This document shows positions 62,945 through 64,000 of a stretch of 64,000 nt of DNA, piece after piece. Numbering within the stretch: position 1 is the stretch's first letter; each line of letters starts with the position of its first letter. A model generated the notes under the pieces. The model saw only the letters and a list, made by a program, of their open reading frames with translations, had not been told where the DNA came from and did no database searches. A program made the translations under genes and the position numbers. This DNA is from CAZOBJ01 sp964577825 (lineage in GTDB: Bacteria > Planctomycetota > SZUA-567 > JAFGNG01): positions 1-64,000 of the forward strand of contig CAZOBJ010000002.1 in NCBI GenBank assembly GCA_964577825.1, given 5' to 3'.

Positions 62945-64000
62945 TCAAGCGCTCTCGCGCTTGCGCGGCTCCTCTTCCTCGTCCTCGTCCTCCGCCTCGG
63001 CCGAGGGCTCGGGGGCCTGGTCGGCCTCCTCGGTCTCCTCGACCAGGGGGAACCGGTCCGCGCGCTTCTCCCGGAACGCGGGCCAGCCCTCGCGGACCAT
63101 GTCCTCGTCCACGACCACCTCCACCGGCTTGCGCAGCCGGGGCAGGTCGAACATGAGGTCCACCATCACGTCTTCCACGATCGCGCGCAGAGCCCGGGCG
63201 CCGGTTTTCTTCTCCTGGGCGCGGCGGGCGATGATGCGCAGGGCCTCGTCGGTGAACGAGAGCTCGGCCTCGTCCATGTCGAACAGGCGCCCGTACTGGC
63301 GCACGAGCGCGTTGCGCGGTTCGAGCAGCACCCGCACCAGGGCGTCCTCGTCCAGGGGATCGATGGAAGCCATCACCGGCACGCGGCCGATGAACTCCGG
63401 GATCATGCCGAACTCGAGCAGGTCGTCGGTATCCACCTGGGCGAGCAGGCGCGAGAGCTCCTCCTCTTGGGTGACGTCCTCGCGGTGGAACCCGATGGAC
63501 TTGCCGCCCACCCGGCGGGCCACGATCTCGTCGATGCCGTCGAACCCCCCGCCGCAGATGAACAGGATGTGCGAGGTGTCGATCTGGATGTAGCGCTGCT
63601 CGGGGTGCTTGCGCCCGCCCTGCGGGGGCACGTTGCACACCGTGCCCTCGAGCATCTTCAACAATGCCTGCTGCACACCCTCGCCGGACACGTCGCGGGT
63701 GATGGACACGTTTTGAGTGCGCTTGCCGATCTTGTCGATCTCGTCCACGTAGATGATGCCCCGCTCGGCGCGCTTCACGTCCCCGTCCGCGGCCTGGATG
63801 AGCCGCAGCAGGATGTTCTCCACGTCCTCGCCCACGTATCCGGCCTCGGTCAGCGTCGTGGCGTCCGCGATGGCGAAGGGCACGCCCACGGTCTTGGCCA
63901 GCACGCGGGCCATCAGGGTCTTGCCACACCCGGACGGCCCGATGAGCAGGACGTTGGACTTGTCCAGCTCCACGTCGCTGGCGCTCAGGGCCGAGTGGAG
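62945..64000 (-). CDS. clpX: ClpX ATPase subunit of ClpXP protease (N-terminus outside window)
   Basis: Unfoldase that feeds tagged proteins to ClpP. About 351 residues are visible; the zinc-binding N-domain lies beyond the window edge. Walker A is GPSGCGKT, Walker B is [13 protein letters not shown], and the pore-loop GYVGEDVEN, the sensor region [15 protein letters not shown], and [20 protein letters not shown] are all present. After the usual end the protein carries a ~35-residue very acidic tail ([14 protein letters not shown]). It ends 5 bases before the SRP RNA. Confidence 0.96.
   Translation of the reverse strand, partial: LHSALSASDVELDKSNVLLIGPSGCGKTLMARVLAKTVGVPFAIADATTLTEAGYVGEDVENILLRLIQAADGDVKRAERGIIYVDEIDKIGKRTQNVSITRDVSGEGVQQALLKMLEGTVCNVPPQGGRKHPEQRYIQIDTSHILFICGGGFDGIDEIVARRVGGKSIGFHREDVTQEEELSRLLAQVDTDDLLEFGMIPEFIGRVPVMASIDPLDEDALVRVLLEPRNALVRQYGRLFDMDEAELSFTDEALRIIARRAQEKKTGARALRAIVEDVMVDLMFDLPRLRKPVEVVVDEDMVREGWPAFREKRADRFPLVEETEEADQAPEPSAEAEDEDEEEEPRKRESA

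Overview
The window is very GC-rich, densely coded DNA from a didermic, probably anaerobic or microaerobic bacterium. A type II secretion/type IV pilus machine with a secretin implies an outer membrane. A sulfatase and unusual glycoside-hydrolase-like proteins, sn-glycerol-1-phosphate dehydrogenase and small Zn-ribbon/ferredoxin proteins point to a PVC-type or Hydrogenedentota/Sumerlaeota-like lineage. The phylum cannot be fixed from this sequence alone. It is a draft scaffold, probably a metagenome or single-cell assembly: there are four 100-N gaps, and the first ~235 bases join fragments of unrelated protein families.

Layout. 1-340 is a chimeric reading frame. 374-2071 (-) is a PilB-type motor ATPase. 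2522-6090 (+) carries rpe, accD, holA and truB. 6095-7810 (-) is a membrane-anchored SurA/PpiD-like protein. 8002-13437 (+) carries manA, an RluB-type pseudouridine synthase, gpsA, a stand-alone AICAR transformylase and a ThiD2-ThiE fusion. 13438-13873 is an intergenic cluster of GC-rich palindromic repeats. 13874-18073 (+) is parA, pyrK, a Nudix hydrolase, an NAD(P)HX epimerase and a PhnP-type hydrolase, packed with ATGA overlaps.

18091-34192 (-) is one long type II secretion/type IV pilus-like operon, read from high to low coordinates: two mid-size prepilins, two giant prepilin-like proteins (985 and about 803 residues), a PilM-PilN fusion, PilO, a PilP/GspC-like protein, a secretin, the ATPase and the platform protein. 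The giant prepilins are the most unusual part of the window. Each has a class III leader, two consecutive pseudopilin-like globular modules, one or two lectin-like beta-sandwich regions, and an EF-hand-like C-terminus.

34571-35518 (+) is a gap-interrupted glycerol-1-phosphate dehydrogenase. 35540-47981 (-) is a polysaccharide-degradation-like cluster: a secreted protein with an acidic Pro/Ala/Glu tail, a 1297-residue secreted glycosidase-like protein, an Fe-S flavoprotein, a DUF6259 protein, a GHL6-like glycosidase and a sulfatase. It may be driven by one promoter that overlaps a palindromic operator. 48186-56988 is a surface-polysaccharide cluster: two tandem-glycosyltransferase fusions, an O-antigen ligase-type protein, a GT2 and a polytopic membrane protein. 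57194-58800 (+) encodes small metal-binding proteins (Zn ribbon, 2[4Fe-4S] ferredoxin, FmdB-type ribbon) and a methyltransferase. 58849-61141 (-) is a B12-type radical SAM protein and a DUF4867 protein. 61295-64000 (-) is dnaX, the signal recognition particle RNA gene and the 3' part of clpX.

Promoter-like sequences of a TTGnnn-16/17-TAnnnT type recur ahead of most transcription units, which suggests an ordinary sigma-70-type housekeeping factor.
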